Assembly (NCBI RefSeq): GCF_037042905.1
Contig: NC_087257.1
Coordinates: 16,918,001-16,982,000 of the forward strand
Source: Lytechinus pictus
Lineage: Eukaryota; Echinodermata; Echinoidea; Temnopleuroida; Toxopneustidae
Direction: 5' to 3'
DNA length: 64,000 nucleotides
The notes beneath the pieces are model-generated. The model made no database searches and was not told the DNA's origin. It worked only from the letters and a program-made list of their open reading frames with translations. Positions 49,325-59,409 of the stretch are shown here, piece after piece. The translations under genes were made by a program, and so were the position numbers. The first letter of the stretch is position 1. Each line of letters opens with the position of its first letter.

Positions 49325-49502
49325 CTGAAGATGTTCGTCATCGCGGAGAATTCAATAAAGTTGGTTGATCAGTTGTCTCGCGAAGCGGTTGAAACTGTAA
49401 GAGTTCACGACGTTTCGTTGGCTGCTGCTCAACTTTGTCAAGTGATGGAGACTTGTGTGTGTGTATTTGAGTTTTTTCAGACGTGTTTCAATCAGATATG
49501 AT

Positions 49503-49635
49503 TATATACGTCTGGGACCGACCTTTAACGTCACCATCCGAAAGACGTGACCAGGGCTCGAACCTCGAACCTCTGCATCAATTTATAACTTCCCCACAGC
49601 TTGGTTTACAGGCGCACGCCACAACGCCCAGTTTG
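49503..49635 (-). mobile_element. 7SL-like SINE fragment
   Basis: The minus strand reads GGGCGTTGTGGCGTGCGCCT followed by GTAAACCAAGCTGTGGGGA, close to the 5' Alu domain of SRP (7SL) RNA. It then has GGTTCGAGGTTCGAGCCC, a Pol III B-box-like sequence, and ends near GGTCGGTCCCAGACGTATAT. It could instead be a tRNA-derived SINE with chance similarity. Confidence 0.45.
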
Positions 49636-49862
49636 GTGCGAGGGCAAAAGTTATAGCGAGTATGCGGACGTCGGAGGGATCCTGCCGAAAGTGAGGGAGG
49701 TTGCCGTACGTATATATATATAAATATATCCAGCTGAGGCATGGCGGCTTGTCATTGTTCAAAACCCACCTTCACCCGACAAAGGAAATTACAATTGGTA
49801 CGGTGTCGAATATCTGTCTATCTGACGGTCAATCGGATCGGGGTCGCCCTAGCCACTAACCC

Positions 49863-49933
49863 GTCTCTGTGGTCTAGTGGTTAAGGCACCGGCGTTCAAA
49901 GCTGGGGGCCCGGGTTCGATTCCCGGCAGAGAC
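49863..49933 (+). tRNA. tRNA-like gene, anticodon loop UCA
   Basis: A 71-nt cloverleaf can be drawn: acceptor GTCTCTG/CAGAGAC (7 of 7), D arm GTCT/AGGC, anticodon arm CCGGC/GCTGG (one G-U) around GTTCAAA, variable GGGC, T arm CCGGG-TTCGATT-CCCGG. A box TGGTCTAGTGG and B box GGTTCGATTCC are canonical. With U33 at loop position 2 the anticodon is UCA, the opal codon reader; it is far too short for selenocysteine tRNA. A T6 run at 49935-49940 is a Pol III terminator. The A/B boxes resemble tRNA-Glu. It may be a SINE head, not a translating tRNA. Confidence 0.6.
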
Positions 49934-49934
49934 A

Positions 49935-49940
49935 TTTTTT
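49935..49940 (+). terminator. Pol III T6 terminator
   Basis: Six T residues begin two bases after the tRNA-like acceptor stem, the usual Pol III stop signal. Confidence 0.6.
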
Positions 49941-50020
49941 CGGCATCACCAATTTTTCCAAAAGGGTAGATAGCTCTGGGGAACCTTGATTGTTCTCTTC
50001 ATCCATTTCTTTCACACAAT

Positions 50021-50030
50021 ATATAAATAT

Positions 50031-50093
<63 letters not shown>
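50021..50093. repeat. (TA)n microsatellite cluster
   Basis: Alternating TA with occasional AAATA interruptions. Similar runs occur at 48958-48982, 49056-49081, 49290-49321, 50215-50248, 50420-50434, 52382-52459 and 52621-52638, marking insertion points of the elements in this block. Confidence 0.9.
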
Positions 50094-50096
<3 letters not shown>

Positions 50097-50211
50097 CCAA
50101 GAAAAGACCCTGGATCCTGAAGAGTGCTCTACAATTGATGGAGCCGGTATAATCCGAGGTAGGATGGTTAAATCAACACGGCTACTGCCAGCTTGGAATG
50201 GGTTATACTTA

Positions 50212-50253
<42 letters not shown>

Positions 50254-50341
50254 ATCCACATAAGATAAGTGCAAAACACCATGTTAAGAGTGCTCGACTA
50301 TATGTATAGGAGCAATAAACAAACAAGTAGAAATTAGTGTA

Positions 50342-50415
50342 ACTTCATGCACTACAGATCTGTTTCGTAGGAACAGCAAGAACGCTGCTCCCACTCTTCA
50401 GGTACAAAGTGAAGT
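50342..50415 (-). ncRNA. Type I hammerhead ribozyme, copy A (intact core)
   Basis: Minus-strand order: stem I 5' ACTTCA-CTTT-GTAC (50402-50415); core CTGAAGA (50395-50401), matching CUGANGA; stem II GTGGGAGCAG/CTGTTCCTAC, ten pairs including wobbles (50385-50394, 50367-50376) with loop CGTTCTTG; GAA then stem III ACAG/CTGT (50354-50363); H17 = A; stem I 3' GTGC-A-TGAAGT (50342-50352) pairing with both 5' segments. All universally conserved core positions fit. Predicted cleavage is after GUA, between 50353 and 50352. The very short stem III is typical of hammerheads in Penelope-like elements, which usually act as dimers. About 65 open codons precede it on the same strand. Confidence 0.85.
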
Positions 50416-50463
50416 TAGATATATATATATATATGTATATTACCTCATCAGAGGCTATTTATT

Positions 50464-50665
50464 CACATCAAGATATACAAAATACATTCAAATTCCAACA
50501 TAATATAAACAAATATGAGGGGAAAAGGAAAACTCTTATAATGATCTCGAAAATTACTCGGCAAAATGCTTAAGAGCGTTTGATAAGAAACCGATACATT
50601 ATCTATAAATAATTCATTTTTAAAGACATTCCTAATAGACAAACTCGTGTATAATTTCCGCTGAA
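50464..50665 (-). pseudogene. Open frame upstream of the hammerhead, unrecognised
   Basis: Reading minus, a frame with LYTSLSIRNVFKNELF and LLSILPSNFRDHYKSF runs about 65 codons to a TGA just before the (TA)n and ribozyme. The paralogous segment at 52660-52862 keeps it open with a few substitutions. It may be the C-terminal tail of a retroelement protein; no family recognised. Its upstream part is cut by the LINE 3' end. Confidence 0.35.
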
Positions 50666-51892
50666 AACGATTGAAATTGAAATTGAAACTTTATTTACCA
50701 CAATCTTCATAAAAAACATACAAATCAAGAAGTATAAATATATCAATAAAATACATTATAACAAAAGTGAGTGGAAGGATCACTGAAGTTACAAGGAACT
50801 TATAAATTCGTGATCCTGAAATTAACACAAAACAAGACAATTGAAAAACAAATGCAGTAAGAAAATACAGAACAACAAACAAAACCAAAGTATACAATTG
50901 TATCTATATCAGTATTACTATAAGACTTTCTGCATGAAATGTATTTTTAAATGTCTTTTAATGCTTTGAAGGGTTTTGCACTGCTTAATATTTTGAGGGA
51001 TCTTATTCCAGATAATGGGACCCCTACATAAAAATATGTTGTTTGAGAAAGAATAATGGCCATATATTGCACGAGTATCAGCTGAGTTTCTAGTATTATA
51101 TGTATGTATATCTCTATTGGATTTGAAAAATGTTGGCAAAATTATTAGGCAAAAGGTTATTATAAAAGGAATACATAAAAACAGATAATTGAAAATCATG
51201 TAGTAAAGAAATTGGGAGTATATCTAATTTTAAGAAAAGAGGTCTGCTATGACTTAGAAAGGGTTTATGGCATATTATACGAGATGCGGTTCAGTAAGTG
51301 TTGCTTGCAGGATCCCCAAACAATATTGCAATAAGATATGTAAGGTAAAATCGATGAATTAAACAATGTAAGAAGAATATTTTGTGGTAAAATGTCTTTA
51401 AGTTTACTCATTATTTCTATTGTTTTGGAAACTTTCCTTAAAACCTCACAAACGTGTGTCTTCCATTTTAAATCCTTGTCTATACTAATTCCTAAAAATT
51501 GTGTAGTATTTACATGTTGAATTAAGTTGCCATTAATATATATATTTACTTCTTTCGCACTATTTTTTCGGAGAATTGAACACCATTACATGGGTCTTTT
51601 CATAATTAAGTTGTAATTTATTCGCTTCAACCCATTTGCTAACCTTTGAAAGTTCAGAGTTAAAGTTTTGAGTAAGACATTCCACATCACTGTGTTTATA
51701 AAATATATTGGTGTCGTCTGCAAATAACACACAATTTGATAGTGGAGATACTGAATTTAAATCATTGATGTAAATCAAAAAAAGTATGGGACCGATGATT
51801 GATCCTTGCGGAATACCGCAAGAAACAGTTTGATAATTAGAGTTTTTAGAACTGAACACTGTAAATTGTTTGCGGTTACTCAAATAACTGTG
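50666..51892 (-). mobile_element. CR1/Jockey-type LINE fragment, copy A
   Basis: On the minus strand the element ends with AATAAAGTTTCAATTTCAAT, a 3'UTR with a TTTCAA short-repeat tail. Upstream frames encode reverse transcriptase pieces: GIPQGSIIGPILFLIYINDL and LFADDTNIFYKHSD (51560-51880), and the ORF2 C-terminus (50918-51199) with TYNTRNSADTRAIYGHYSFS and IIWNKIPQNIKQ. It is cut at 51892 by the duplication joint, not by normal 5' truncation. Frames are broken, so it is inactive. Confidence 0.85.
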
Positions 51893-52363
51893 AAATAATG
51901 TCGTTAGTTCCAACACCTTGTGATCAGAATCATCCTCCCGTATGTTCTGCTCCTTGCATGATTTATTATTATATATAATTCTGAAGATGTTCGTCATCGC
52001 GGAGAATTCAATAAAGTTGGTTGATCAATTGTCTCGCGAAGCGGTAGAAACTGTAAGAGAGTTCACGACGTTTCGTTGGCTGCTGCTCAACTTTGTCAAG
52101 TGATGGAGACTTTGGTGCGAGGGCGAAAGTTATAGCGAGTGCTCTACAATCGATGGAGCCGGTATAATCCGATGTAGGATGGTTTAATCATGGACCTAGT
52201 AGGTGTCCATGGTTAAATCAACACGGCTACTGCAAGTTTCATGCTTGAAGAAGCAATCATCAGGCCGTCGATGAAGAAACAGATTACATCAAAGCTTACA
52301 TTTAAAACAGTTACTACCAGGGGTACCACGGGTCAGCTTGGAATCGGTTATACTTATACATAG

Positions 52364-52462
<99 letters not shown>

Positions 52463-54130
52463 CCACATAATTGCAAAACACCATGTTAAGAGTGCTCGAC
52501 TATATGTATAGGAGCAATAAACAAACAAGTAGAAATTAGTGTAACTTCATGCACTACAGATCTGTTTCGTAGGAACAGCAAGAACGCTGCTCCCACTCTT
52601 CATGTACAAAGTGAAGTTAGTTATATATATATATATTTATATTACCTCATCAGAGGCTGTTTATTCACATCAAGATATACAAAATACATTCATATTCCAA
52701 CATAATATAAACACATATGAGGGAAAAAGGAAAACTCTTATAATGATCTCGAAAATTACTCGGTAAAATGCTTAAGAGCGTTTGATAAGAAACCGATACA
52801 TTATCTATAAATAATTCATTTTTAAAGACATTCCTAATGGACAAACTCGTGTATAATTTCCGCTGAAAACGATTGAAATTGAAATTGAAACTTTATTTAC
52901 CACAATCTTCATAAAAAAACATACAAATCAAGAAGTATAAATATTTCAATAAAATACATTATAACAAAAGTGAGTATATTTAAGAATAGTGGAAGGATCA
53001 CTGAAAAGTTACAAGGAACTTATAAATTCGTGATCCTGAAATTAACACAAAACAAGACAATTAAAAAACAAATGCAGTAAGAAAATACAGAACAACAAAC
53101 AAAACCAAAGTATACAATTGTATCTATATCAGTATTACTATAAGACTTTCTGCATGAAATGTATTTTTAAATGTCTTTTAATGCTTTGAAGGGTTTTGCA
53201 CTGCTTAATATTTTGAGGGATCTTATTCCAGATAATGGGACCCCTACATAAAAATATGTTGTTTGAGAAAGAATAATGGCCATATATTGCACGAGTATCA
53301 GCTGAGTTTCTAGTATTATATGTATGTATATCTCTATTGGTTTAAAAAATGTTGTCAAAATTATTGGGCAAAAGGTTGTTATAATAGGAATACATAAAAA
53401 CAGATAATTGAAAATCATGTAGTAAAGAAATTGGGAGTATATTTAATTTTAAGAAACGAGGTCTGCTATGACTTAGAAAGGGTTTATGGCATATTATACA
53501 AACTGCTCTCTTTTGAAGAAGAAAGATGCGGTTCAGTAAGTGTTGCTTGCAGGATCCCCAAACAATATTGCAATAAGATATGTAAGGTAAAATCAATGAA
53601 TTATACAATGTAAGAAGAATATTTTGTGGTAAAATGTCTTTAAGTTTACTCATTATTCCTATTGTTTTGGAAACTTTCCTTAAAACCTCACAAACGTGTG
53701 TCTTCCATTTTAAATCCTTGTCTATACTAATTCCTAAAAATTGTGTAGTATTTACATGTTGAATTAAGTTGCCATTAATATATATATTTACTTCTTTCGC
53801 ACTATTTTTCGGAGAATTGAACACCATTACATGGGTCTTTTCATAATTAAGTTGTAATTTATTCGCTTCAACCCATTTGCTAACCTTTGAAAGTTCAAAG
53901 TTAAAGTTTTGAGTAAGACATTCCACATCACTGTGTTTATAAAATATATTGGTGTCGTCTGCAAATAACAAACACTTTAATAGTGGAGACACTGAATTTA
54001 AATTATTGATGTAAATCAAAAAAAGTATGGGACCGAGGATTGATCCTTGCGGAATACCGCAAGAAACAGTTTGATAATTAGAGTTTTTAGAACTGAACAC
54101 TGTAAATTGTTTGCGGTTACTCAAATGTCA
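51893..54130. repeat. Tandem segmental duplication, unit B
   Basis: Repeats unit A from ATGTCGTTAGTTCCAACACC onward. Relative to A it lacks the foldback and most of the SINE-tRNA part: GGAGACTTT is joined to GGTGCGAGGGCGAAAG and then to TGCTCTACAATCGATGGAG. It contains CA and TA microsatellites (52362-52459), the second hammerhead and LINE copy B, which continues past the point where copy A is cut. Confidence 0.78.
52544..52617 (-). ncRNA. Hammerhead ribozyme copy B, core C3 mutated
   Basis: Same stems and loops as copy A, but the core reads ATGAAGA: position 52603 is T on the + strand where copy A has G. C3 pairs with G8 in the catalytic core and is invariant in known hammerheads, so this copy is predicted inactive. 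Stem II, stem III and both stem I segments are unchanged. Confidence 0.82.
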
Positions 54131-54930
54131 GTGAAATAGATTTAAAGTAACACCACGGATTCCATAATGAGAAAGTTTTTTTTAAAGTATTTTGAGATTT
54201 ATGGAGTCAAATGCTTTTTTGAAGTCTAAGAACAGTCCAATAATAATCTCTTTGTTTTCAATTGCTTTTGACACACTCATTAAAAAAAATTTAAGATAGC
54301 ATGATGAGTGGAATGTCCAGCTCTAAAACCAAACTGTTTATTACAAAGAATTTTGTTTTTATCAAGAAAGTTTTGAAGTCGTGTATAGATGCATCTTTCA
54401 AGATTTTCGAAAATAGAGGTAGTAAGGAAATAGGTCTATAATTTGTAAATAAATCTTTTGGTCCCTTTTGATGTATAGGAATAACTTTAGCAACTTTCAG
54501 ACCTTGAGGTACAATACCCTTTTCAATACATAAATTAAAAATACTGCAAAGTGGTTTAGAAATAACATGTATATAACTCTTTTGACAACAGTGCAATCAA
54601 TAGAGTCAAAACCAGGAGCTTTTCCATTTTTGAAAGATATAACAATATTAATTATTTCTTTTTCTGTAATAGGTAAAAATAAGCTGTATAGGGACAACTT
54701 TTACCCAAGAATGATTCAAAGTTGTTGCAAGTGTTACTATTATTCATTCCAGCTATTTCATGACCAATATTCTTAAAATAATCATTGAAACCTTCAGCGA
54801 TATTCTTGGATTCACTAATAAGTGTACCGTTACATTGGAATACAGAGGTGTTTTTTAGGAGTCTTTTTCTTTGTAACAGATCATTAATTGTTTTCCATGT
54901 TTTATTAATGTTTCACTATTTACATCTTGT
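52864..54930 (-). pseudogene. CR1/Jockey-type LINE reverse transcriptase, copy B
   Basis: Longer copy of the same LINE, 5'-truncated near 54930 (approximate). Reading minus: KNGKAPGFDSIDCTVVK (54497-54697); VAKVIPIHQKGPKDLFTNYR and PISLLPLFSKILK (54291-54596), the first RT blocks; a broken stretch with LFLDFKKAFDS near 54200-54235; then a 260-residue frame (53342-54124) with GIPQGSILGPILFLIY, LFADDTNIF (catalytic aspartates present) and FLGISIDKDLKWKTH; a decayed C-terminus (53167-53341); and the TTTCAA tail near 52864-52885. Several frameshifts and a stop separate the parts, so no functional protein is made. No endonuclease domain remains. Confidence 0.85.
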
Positions 54931-54991
54931 TAATTGAATATTGGGCGTATACCAGAATTGCATTTATGTCTGCTGAATTCACAGATTTGAT

Positions 54992-56129
54992 CAGTGGCGT
55001 ATCTAGCACAAACGGCGCCCGAGGCAAGCGCTAAAATGGTGCCCCTCTCAAAGTGAATCATAATCATTCAAATATACTTAAACATAATATCAAAGCGATT
55101 GTGAATATATTCAATATTAAGACGCTAAGACGGAATGTTGAATATTGTTTTGTTTGTAATCATAAACATGATGCGTATCTAACTAAACAATGAACGCGAG
55201 CACTTAAGTGCGAGCTGAAAATTTGTGATATTCAGACCTGAAAAAGCAGCCCCCAAAAAGGAATTCATAGAGGTGATAGGTATCTCAGTAGATAAATCGA
55301 CCTAATACGAGGGCGAGCTTATTATTACTTTTTTAATATTAAGATCTTAAAACTGAATATTCTAAGTAGGCCTACTGCTATTAATCATTAACATGATACA
55401 AAATAACAATGCGAGCGCGAAGCGCGAACTGAAAATTATTGGTAATTAGACCCGCAGTCGGGACATAGGAGAAGCAACGATCGATGCGCATCTAACTATT
55501 CTAACTATTAAAGCAATTAATACAAGCAGGAATGGTGAGCTGAAAATTTTAATATATACTTACCTGAAAAAGGAAAATTTTAAGGACTATTTGTAGGAAT
55601 TCATAGGAATTCATACGTATCTTATCGGTGTAATAAGAGCGCGAAGCGCGAGCTGATATATATATATATATTTGATATGTTAATGATAGTATAAATTAAT
55701 GAGGAGCATTTGTATCTCCCTTATCAAATCAGCGCGTGATGAAAAGACAATTAAACCAGAAAAATATGTATTTCAGAACATGCAAACCATTTGCATTTGA
55801 GAGAAGAATCTATTAGATGGTTCGTTTGTTGGAATTCATGAAGAGAATAAGCCTATTACTAATCCAAAGTTGGCACGAATATTCATCCCTGGATAAAGAC
55901 ATGCAAGATTCATTCTCTAAATGTGTTGTAACTGCACTACTTTGGTAATAGCATAGGACGGGGTGTTAATCACCTTTAGTGGCATTCCTTTTATGGGCCT
56001 TTATTACTTTGCCTTTTCTCATCATATTTTTTCTTTTCTTTATTTGCGCCCCTCTCCCCTTTTTTTGCGCCCCCTGAAAGTTTTTTTTTGGGGGAGCGAA
56101 CCAGGCCCCTTCCCATCTGTACGCTAGTG
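54992..56129. mobile_element. hAT-like element with inverted GCGCGAAGCGCGAGCTGAAA units
   Basis: Left CAGTGGCGTATCTAGCACAA, right GTACGCTAGTG, with CGCCCGAGGCAAGCGC and CGCCCCCTGAAAG-type subterminal blocks. GCGAGCGCGAAGCGCGA and GAGCGCGAAGCGCGAGCTGA occur at 55410 and 55628, the inverse of the core seen at 4197-5312. Flanking 8-mers GATTTGAT and TGGAGGGC do not match, so the target duplication is lost or one end is wrong. Confidence 0.65.
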
Positions 56130-57955
56130 TGGAGGGCACTTAACTATATATGTTTTGTGTTTGGGAATCCATCTTGCATTGTTGAAGAGAAACCCCCCTA
56201 ATAAAGCTTTTTAAGTAGACAAAAGGTCGACCCATGTAAAAATTCAGCAAATTGCATTACGGAAGATGTGCAAAAGCTGCCTGTAAAAAGTATACCGTGG
56301 GAGGGGACCACTCCTGCTCCCACCTTCGGAAGCGAGCTCGATCACTTCGCTCCCTTGGTAATAGTCCACCACATTTCAAAACTGGTTGACGCCATCGGAC
56401 ATTATTGGGAGTAAAATTTGCAATCGTACCTTGATCTAACCACACATTTTCAATTATCATCCTCCTTACAAATTTCATATACCAAACATAAATAATATTT
56501 ACCAAATACAGATACCGTTATATTTCATACAATTACTAATAACGATGAAATACAGGAGAAAGAAGAGATGAACGAAATATCGATTAATGACTTTTAAAAG
56601 ACAGATTTACGTTGACAATTATTAATGAAAGCAGATTTTAAAGAAAAGACCAACCGGGAGAGAGCGGAAAACAACCGACAGAAATTAGATCAAAAGGGAA
56701 AATCCCTCTGCGTGAAATGAAGGATAAATTTTCACAAGGACGAGCATCTCTGCATTCTCTGCGGTGCCTTATCATATCACACCCTCACACAATTTAATTT
56801 ATATTTGCCTTTACTGAGAACCAAAAAGCGGCACCGCTGGAGAAAGCTGTACGTTCAAACGCAACTCAACGCGTTTAACGCTAGTCAGAGATGAGCGTTG
56901 ATGATTGGATGAAGAGCAAGTTGTGTATGATCGAAGCCCTCTGTGTAACAGGCCCCATGTCTGATCTCTTAACAATATGTGCCGTGAATTTATTAAATTT
57001 GACATCGAGTCGTGATTTCTATCATCGAGTGTATTTCTTGAAAGATAGCAAGCGCGAACACAGACACCCATCGATCATTCAATTATAAGTTTTTCAGAAA
57101 CAATAGCACAATATATTAATCCAGATGCTCTTGTGATAGGGTGACCCATGAAAATGCTTTAATCATTTACCGTGTTATTATTTTGATGATTCATCATTCA
57201 AATAAACGTTTATTTTCTTCTATTTCACAAATTCTACATTTTTGCAATAATAAATTCATTTAAAAAAAACCGAAGGCGTAACAATGAAAACGTTATATTT
57301 GAACAGGGTATCCACTTCAGTAATTTATTCGATTTTATCAAATCTTTTCCATTCGTAGAACGGTAAATACTTTTTGACATGGATCATGTCCGGACGTTTA
57401 ACTTTAAAAATACAAAAATCATCTGAGGTAACTCTATTTTTCAACTGTGTTCCTTGAATAATTGTGTTATATGTGATATCATTTGTGGGAATATCTTTAG
57501 CTTTATTATGTTTATAAGATTATGTAAAACTGTGAAACGGAAAACATTAAATCAAATATATTATATGTACAAAATAGTTTTATTCCAAACAAATTTATCA
57601 TTATAACAAACTCACAATATGCAGGAAAGCAAGGTGAGTTTTAAGATAATGTTTATGTTTTGTTGTACATCTGTACATTTATCTTCTATTTCCTCCCTTC
57701 GCTGCGTACGAAAATCAGCCAAATGCAGGCTTTCTTTATGTTTTAACACTGTGTACATACTAAAAAGAAAAAAAAAATCAATTATCCAATATTAACTTCA
57801 AAAGCTCGCTTAATAGTCATCTGTCATCTGAAAAAGCCAGATGTAGGTTTGCAGGATGACCCTTCAAATTACTTAAGTACTTATCTTGAGAAAAAAAAGT
57901 ATAACAAAATGGGGGAACCGCGCTACGTATATACAGGAGCGACCATCCGTTATGA
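56130..57955. other. Intergenic, one degenerate MITE
   Basis: A diverged GTTGCAGAAAG-family MITE may lie at 56835-56960 (GAGAAAGCTGTACGTTCAAACG, inverse part degraded). A GC-richer patch with CCACTCCTGCTCCCACCTTC is at 56300-56350. No gene supported. Confidence 0.4.
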
Positions 57956-57959
57956 ATCT

Positions 57960-58074
57960 TCAAGTAGGGGGAAAAAGAAAAATGGGAGAAAAAAAGGAAA
58001 TAAGGAAGGAATGATTGAAGGAATGAAGGAAGGAGCGGAAGGAAGGAAAAAGAAAGAAAGAAAAAGAAAGAAAA

Positions 58075-58109
<35 letters not shown>

Positions 58110-58325
58110 GAAAAGAAAGAAAGAAGGGGAGAGAGAGAAAAAGAAAGAAAGAATAAAAGAAAGAAAGAAAGAAAAAGAAAGACAGAAATAAAGAAAGAAA
58201 TACAGAAAGAACGAAAGAAAAAAAGAAAGAAATACAGAAAGAAAGAAGTAAATAAAGAAAGAAAGAAAAAGAAAGAAAGAAACAAAAGAAAGATAGAGAG
58301 AGAGAAAGAAAGAAAGATAATAAAA
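57960..58325. repeat. (GAAA)n/(GGAA)n microsatellite
   Basis: About 360 bp of purine-only + strand built from GAAA, GAAAG and GGAA units. Long lysine/glutamate-rich and serine/phenylalanine-rich frames on the two strands are composition artefacts. Confidence 0.92.
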
Positions 58326-58514
58326 AATATAAGTCAGGGTCGTGTAACTATATATTTTTTGTTCTTCCACTGAGTAAAAAATACGTCAAATTTTAGGTCT
58401 ACTTGCTCCCCCCCTCCCACTACCCCCTCCCTATCGAAACACTCTCCGTCTGCCCATGCTACTACATACATGTAATAGGAAAGATCATGGAAAGTCTATT
58501 GTCGAGTTGTATTG

Positions 58515-59350
58515 AATTGAATTGAAATTGATTTAGCACGTACTAGCATATTCCTCAAGTGCTTGTCGCCAATGATAATTATCATTGATTGATTGATTGC
58601 ATTTATTCTTTTTCATTCCAAAATTCAACAAAAGTTACAGTGCAAGGCAAAACAAATATACAGTGCGTATAAAAAATACGGGACAGTTTTGAAAAGTCTA
58701 TGACAAATTTGTTTCAAAATATTATATCTATATTTTGATGTTAATAGATGCTCTGAGATCTTATCTTTGAAATGCCATTTAACAAAATAAATTTTGCTCA
58801 TGCTTGAGCTAAAAGAGAACGTATTAAAAAGGAACAACATAACTATTCAAGCAAATAAGTAGATTTGGAAATTAATTTTGACTGCATAATTCGAAAATTA
58901 TGGCAAAGATAAAGAAAATGTTAAAAGGAAGTCTGCTGATTAGCAAGAAGTCCGACCATCTTATTTATCATTTTATGCCATTTTGGCGCAAGCTTCCTTT
59001 TTTACCCCAGACAAAAACATTCCGTGTTCGCTCAAGCATGAACGAAACTAAATTATTTTAATGGCATTTGAAGGATAAGACCTCAGAGCACCTATTGACA
59101 CCAAAATATAGAGATCATAATTTGAAACAAAAATTATATAGACTTTTCAAATCTGTCCCGTACTTTTTATACGCATGCACTGTGTAATATACAATAATGA
59201 AAAAAAGGGAGCACATTGAAAACAAAGTTTGTTGATATGGGTTCCCTGCAATAAATAGTTGATTATAGTATATATTTCATCAGTGAAATTCAAATCGCAA
59301 ATTAAAAAGGCTTGAACAATTAAAAAGAATACCAATGAGGTCAAGCTTAT
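58515..59350 (-). mobile_element. LINE 3'-end fragment interrupted by a MITE
   Basis: On the minus strand TTTTGGAATGAAAAAGAATA then AATGCAATCAATCAAT resembles a LINE 3'UTR with a CAAT repeat tail (58580-58660). Sequence resumes after the MITE with ATACAATAATGAAAAAAAGG. The block at 59228-59350 is shared, diverged, with 27480-27620. A second tail-like GAATTGAATTGAAATTG lies at 58513-58531. Confidence 0.5.
58663..59181. mobile_element. Tc1-like MITE with TA target duplication
   Basis: Left TA-CAGTGCGTATAAAAAATAC then GGGACAGTTTTGAAAAGTCT; right AGACTTTTCAAATCTGTCCC then GTACTTTTTATACGC...CACTG-TGTA. The inverted arms extend about 200 bp (CTCTGAGATCTTATC versus GATAAGACCTCAGAG; GCTCATGCTTGAGC versus GCTCAAGCATGAAC). 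No transposase. Nested in the LINE 3' fragment. Confidence 0.82.
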
Positions 59351-59409
59351 TTTTATGCCAACTCACTATGTGACGATTAACCAAAAAAATATATTATATT
59401 GTACCCCTT

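Larger units (their letters stand above)
48889..51892. repeat. Tandem segmental duplication, unit A
   Basis: The sequence from ATGTCGTTAGTTCCAACACC (48889) through the LINE fragment ending at 51892 recurs from 51893 in the same orientation. At the joint, ...GTGAAATA from the LINE meets ATGTCGTTAG, and the pre-duplication flank at 48880 reads ATCAAATA, so AAATA is shared microhomology. Unit A uniquely carries the foldback, the 7SL-like SINE and the tRNA-like gene. Confidence 0.8.

Noticed and set aside
49319..49360. CTGAAGATGTTCGTC...GAGAATTC as a hammerhead
   Set aside because: The CTGAAGA is followed by sequence that does not pair and by GAATT, not GAAA.
49896..50282. 128-codon minus frame with poly Tyr-Ile
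   Set aside because: Mostly (TA)n read as Tyr-Ile, plus antisense of the tRNA-like gene.
50440..50460. CCTCTGATGAGG on the minus strand as a second hammerhead core
   Set aside because: It contains CTGATGA, but no stem II followed by GAAA at the right distance; it is a small palindrome next to the real ribozyme.
57849..58373. 174-codon Lys/Glu-rich frame and its Phe/Ser-rich antisense partners
   Set aside because: They are translations of a GAAA microsatellite.
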